From Chloroflexota bacterium (GTDB taxonomy: Bacteria; Chloroflexota; Dehalococcoidia; Tepidiformales; Tepidiformaceae), in assembly GCA_963169135.1 (NCBI GenBank), contig CAUJEQ010000007.1, positions 1-8,013 on the forward strand: 8,013 bases of DNA, given 5' to 3'. This document shows positions 5,817 to 8,013 of the stretch, piece after piece. Numbering within the stretch: the first letter of the stretch is position 1; every line of letters begins with the position of its first letter. A program made the translations under genes and the position numbers. Under the pieces are notes generated by a model that was not told the DNA's origin, did not search any database, and saw nothing but the letters and a program-made list of their open reading frames with translations.

Positions 5817-7217
5817 GTGACAACTCTCGAACGGCCACGGAACGTGGGCGAACTCAAGGCGTCCGGCTACCAGGTACTGCCGGTGCGCGAAGAGATGCGC
5901 AAGAACCTGATCGCCAAGATGCGTGCCGCCGAAGAACTCTTCCCCGGCATCTATGGCTACGAAGAAACCGTCATCCCGCACATCGTCAACGCCATCCTCG
6001 CCGGCCAGGACATCATCTTCCTCGGCGAACGCGGACAGGCGAAGTCGCGCATCATCCGCTCGCTCACGTCGCTGCTCGACGAAGAGATCCCGGTGCTCGC
6101 CGGTTGCGAGATCCCGGAGAACCCGTTCCACCCGATTACCCAGGCCGGGCGGGACGTGGTCGCCGAAAAGGGCGACGCCGCCGAGCTCGAGTGGCTCTCG
6201 CGCGACCAGCGCTACGGCGAAAAACTCGCAACGCCGGACATCACCATCGCCGACCTCATTGGCGAGGTCGACCCGATCAAGGTCGCCGAGGGCCGCTACC
6301 TCAGCGACGAGCTGACCATCCACTATGGCCTCATCCCGCGCACGAACCGCGGCGTGTTCTGCATCAACGAGCTGCCGGACCTTGCCGAGCGCATCCAGGT
6401 TGGCCTGCTGAACATCATGGAAGAGCGCGACGTGCAGATCCGCGGCTACCGGATCCGCCTGCCGCTCGATGTGTTCATCGTGGCCAGCGCGAACCCGGAG
6501 GACTACACCAACCGCGGACGTATCATCACGCCGCTGAAGGACCGCTACGGCGCCCAGGTGCGCACCCACTATCCGACGAAGATCGAGCACGAAATCGGCA
6601 TCATGGATGCCGAACACCACCCGGTGCCGGCCGACTTCAACGTGGTGGTCCCGGCCTACATGAAGGAAGTCATCGCCGAGATCAGCCGCCTCGCGCGCCG
6701 GAGCCCGGACGTGAACCAGCGTTCCGGCGTCAGCGTCCGCGCCTCGATCGCGAACTACGAATCGATGCTCGCAAACGCCCTCCGCCGGGCGATCCTGACC
6801 GGCGAGGACGTCGTCGTGCCGCGCGTGAGCGACCTCCCCTACGTGATCCCCGCCATCAGCGGCAAGGTCGAATTCGAGACCGTCGAGGAGGGCCGCGAAG
6901 ACCAGATCATCGACAAGCTCATCCAGGGCGCGGTTGTCGCGGTGTTCAACCGCTACTTCAACCTGGGCGAGCTCGAACTGGTGGTGAATCGCTTCAAGTC
7001 CGGCGTGGCCGTCGAGGTTGGCGACATGACGCCGAGTGCGGAATACGACAGCCTGGCACGCCAGATCGAGGGCATCTTCCCGGCCATCGAGAAGCTCGGC
7101 GCGACGAAGAGCTCGGCCGAGGAAGCCTCCGCCGTCGAGTTCCTCCTCGAAGGCCTCCACCTGAACAAGCGCCTGAACAAGGACAAGGTCGGCGGGAAGA
7201 CCCAGTACCGCGGCTAG
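5817..7217 (+). CDS. MoxR/ChlI-like AAA+ ATPase ('magnesium chelatase' type)
   Basis: A 466-residue AAA+ protein of the helix-2-insert clade that includes MoxR and the ChlI subunit of magnesium chelatase. Walker A is GERGQAKS (70-77), where Ala before Lys is usual for MoxR proteins. The Walker B region is GVFCINELPDL (179-189), with Asn184-Glu185 instead of Asp-Glu. Sensor 1 is SANPEDYTNRG (224-234). A likely arginine finger follows in LKDRYG (240-245), and sensor 2 lies in SGVSVRAS (303-310). The N-terminal 45 residues and the region beyond about 360 are extra helical parts, and the end is Lys/Arg-rich. Such ATPases act as chaperones that insert metals or remodel complexes, often with a VWA-domain partner. 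They are frequently labelled magnesium chelatase or sigma54-interacting regulator, neither of which can be taken literally. No VWA gene is seen here. The start is GTG, supported by AGGAG upstream. Confidence 0.88.
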   Translation: MTTLERPRNVGELKASGYQVLPVREEMRKNLIAKMRAAEELFPGIYGYEETVIPHIVNAILAGQDIIFLGERGQAKSRIIRSLTSLLDEEIPVLAGCEIPENPFHPITQAGRDVVAEKGDAAELEWLSRDQRYGEKLATPDITIADLIGEVDPIKVAEGRYLSDELTIHYGLIPRTNRGVFCINELPDLAERIQVGLLNIMEERDVQIRGYRIRLPLDVFIVASANPEDYTNRGRIITPLKDRYGAQVRTHYPTKIEHEIGIMDAEHHPVPADFNVVVPAYMKEVIAEISRLARRSPDVNQRSGVSVRASIANYESMLANALRRAILTGEDVVVPRVSDLPYVIPAISGKVEFETVEEGREDQIIDKLIQGAVVAVFNRYFNLGELELVVNRFKSGVAVEVGDMTPSAEYDSLARQIEGIFPAIEKLGATKSSAEEASAVEFLLEGLHLNKRLNKDKVGGKTQYRG

Positions 7218-7218
7218 G

Positions 7219-7770
7219 ATGGCACCCGAGGCCTATCGCATCAGTGAGATACCGGTCCATGGCCCCCGGTTCGAGGGGGCCCTGGACGTCGATGGCGAAG
7301 CCATAGCCCGCCCCCCCTACAGCGATCTCGACCGGGGAGCCGAGATACGTCTGCGGCTCCGCGATACACACGCCCGCCGCAACGGCTTCCGGCTGCTCGC
7401 CGCAACGGAGCACCCGGAGCGCGTGGTCGGCATGGCCTATGGCTACCACGGCGAACCCGGCCAGTGGTGGCACGACACCGTCGTCAAGCGTGTCACGCCC
7501 GAGGTCGCGGCCGACTGGTTCGGCGACTCGTACGAACTGGTGGAGCTCGCGGTCCACCCCGACTTCCAGTGCCGGGGCATCGGCACGGCTCTGGTCGAGG
7601 AACTCCTCCGGGGGCGCCACGAGCGCACCTGCGTGCTCAGCACGCGGACCGACAGCGAAGCCCACCGGCTCTACAGCCGCCTCGGTTTCGAGCACGTCAT
7701 CGAGATGACCTTCACCGCCGGCGGCTGGCCATTCTACGTCATGGGCAAGCGCCTCGAGGCTGACCGTTGA
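7219..7770 (+). CDS. GNAT family N-acetyltransferase
   Basis: A 183-residue GNAT-fold enzyme that transfers an acetyl group from acetyl-CoA to an amine. Motif A is clear: strand LVELAVHP (107-114), then the pyrophosphate-binding loop QCRGIG (117-122) and helix TALVEELL (123-130). Motif B follows with CVLSTRTDSEAHRLYSRLGF (138-157); Tyr152 is in the position of the usual general acid. The C-terminal strand FYVMGKRL (172-179) is also typical. The N-terminal 60 residues, which would form the acceptor site, are not diagnostic, so the substrate (small molecule, peptide or protein) is unknown. The ATG lies one base after the stop of the ATPase gene, so the two are almost certainly cotranscribed. 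A link in function is possible but not shown. The 3' end overlaps a likely promoter for the next gene. Confidence 0.9.
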   Translation: MAPEAYRISEIPVHGPRFEGALDVDGEAIARPPYSDLDRGAEIRLRLRDTHARRNGFRLLAATEHPERVVGMAYGYHGEPGQWWHDTVVKRVTPEVAADWFGDSYELVELAVHPDFQCRGIGTALVEELLRGRHERTCVLSTRTDSEAHRLYSRLGFEHVIEMTFTAGGWPFYVMGKRLEADR

Positions 7771-7788
7771 GCCGCCCGGCCGTATCCT
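7760..7788 (+). promoter_or_regulatory. Putative promoter of the RNHCP gene
   Basis: CTGACC (7760-7765, four of six to TTGACA) and TATCCT (7783-7788) are separated by 17 bases. This predicts transcription from about 7795, only five or six bases before the ATG at 7801, so the mRNA would be nearly leaderless. No ribosome binding site is seen. CCGGCCGTAT (7776-7785) is shared with the region upstream of the peptidase gene. The -35 lies inside the end of the GNAT gene. Confidence 0.45.
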
Positions 7789-7800
7789 GATCGGTATCCG

Positions 7801-8013
7801 ATGAGCCAGTCTGAAACCTTCCGCTGTGTCAAGTGCAAGCAACAGGTCGACAGCCTTTCCTTCGGGACGACCCAGCGCAACCACTGCCCCCAATGCCTCT
7901 GGTCACGCCACGTCGATAACTTCCCGGGCGACCGGAAGTCCGCCTGCGGCGGGTCGATGGAGCCGCTTGCGGTGTTCGTCGCCCAGGGCGGCGAATGGAT
8001 GCTCATCCACCGC
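7801..8013 (+). CDS. RNHCP domain protein, N-terminal part (3' end outside window)
   Basis: The frame is open from ATG 7801 to the last base (71 residues). It matches the small RNHCP domain family, named for the motif RNHCP, which is present at residues 26-30. Around it are Cys9-x2-Cys12, Cys29-x2-Cys32, then SRHVDNFPGDRKSACGGSMEP (35-55) with Cys49, and a closing 'WMLIHR' (66-71) where the family usually continues with a further cysteine pair. The cysteines and histidines look like zinc ligands (zinc ribbon or knuckle). The role of the family is not established; a nucleic-acid-binding or metal-structural role would be an inference. It is 30 bases downstream of the GNAT gene on the same strand and may have its own promoter. 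Confidence 0.88.
   Translation, partial: MSQSETFRCVKCKQQVDSLSFGTTQRNHCPQCLWSRHVDNFPGDRKSACGGSMEPLAVFVAQGGEWMLIHR

Noticed and set aside
5610..7160. 516-residue open frame on the - strand opposite the AAA+ ATPase gene
   Set aside because: It is antisense to a gene with clear AAA+ motifs, has a low-complexity Asp/Val/Arg/Leu composition typical of the reverse frame of G+C-rich codons, and shows no domain.

Overview
The window is compact, high-G+C bacterial chromosome with short intergenic gaps, GTG starts at several genes and no plasmid, phage, insertion-sequence or CRISPR signal. The gene types (a MoxR/ChlI-type AAA+ ATPase of about 470 residues, a DrrA-like ABC exporter, a YqeC/MobA molybdenum cofactor pair and an RNHCP-domain protein) and the promoter style suggest Chloroflexota. 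High-G+C Actinomycetota or a Deinococcota relative cannot be excluded from sequence alone.

Left part (1-2651): the C-terminal end of a + strand PAS-domain protein meets, tail to tail, a leftward-reading group on the - strand. In transcription order this is a Y_phosphatase3-type tyrosine/serine phosphatase, an ABC transporter ATPase and its ABC-2 permease. The last two overlap by 4 bases and form one exporter. The phosphatase is only 35 bases upstream and is probably on the same transcript.

Middle (2748-5613): a + strand M20 metallopeptidase of the peptidase T-like (YqjE) type converges, with 4 bases between stops, on a - strand pair. That pair is yqeC (accessory factor of selenium-dependent molybdenum hydroxylases) followed, with a 1-base stop/start overlap, by an unrecognised 127-residue protein. 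Divergent from yqeC, 37 bases away, is mobA (molybdenum cofactor guanylyltransferase). YqeC and MobA point to maturation of molybdoenzymes, but no molybdoenzyme subunit lies in the window.

Right part (5614-8013): a near-consensus sigma70-type promoter (TTGACA, 16-base spacer, TATGAT) and a leader of about 140 nt with strong predicted hairpins precede a MoxR/ChlI-like AAA+ ATPase. A GNAT N-acetyltransferase follows one base after its stop, and after 30 bases the 5' part of an RNHCP zinc-binding protein runs off the end. The VWA-domain partner usual for MoxR ATPases is not seen in the remaining sequence.

Most genes are ordinary housekeeping or accessory types. The points most worth a second look are the structured leader of the ATPase gene, the unknown protein coupled to yqeC, a possible leaderless promoter at yqeC, and a 10-base element shared upstream of the peptidase and RNHCP genes.
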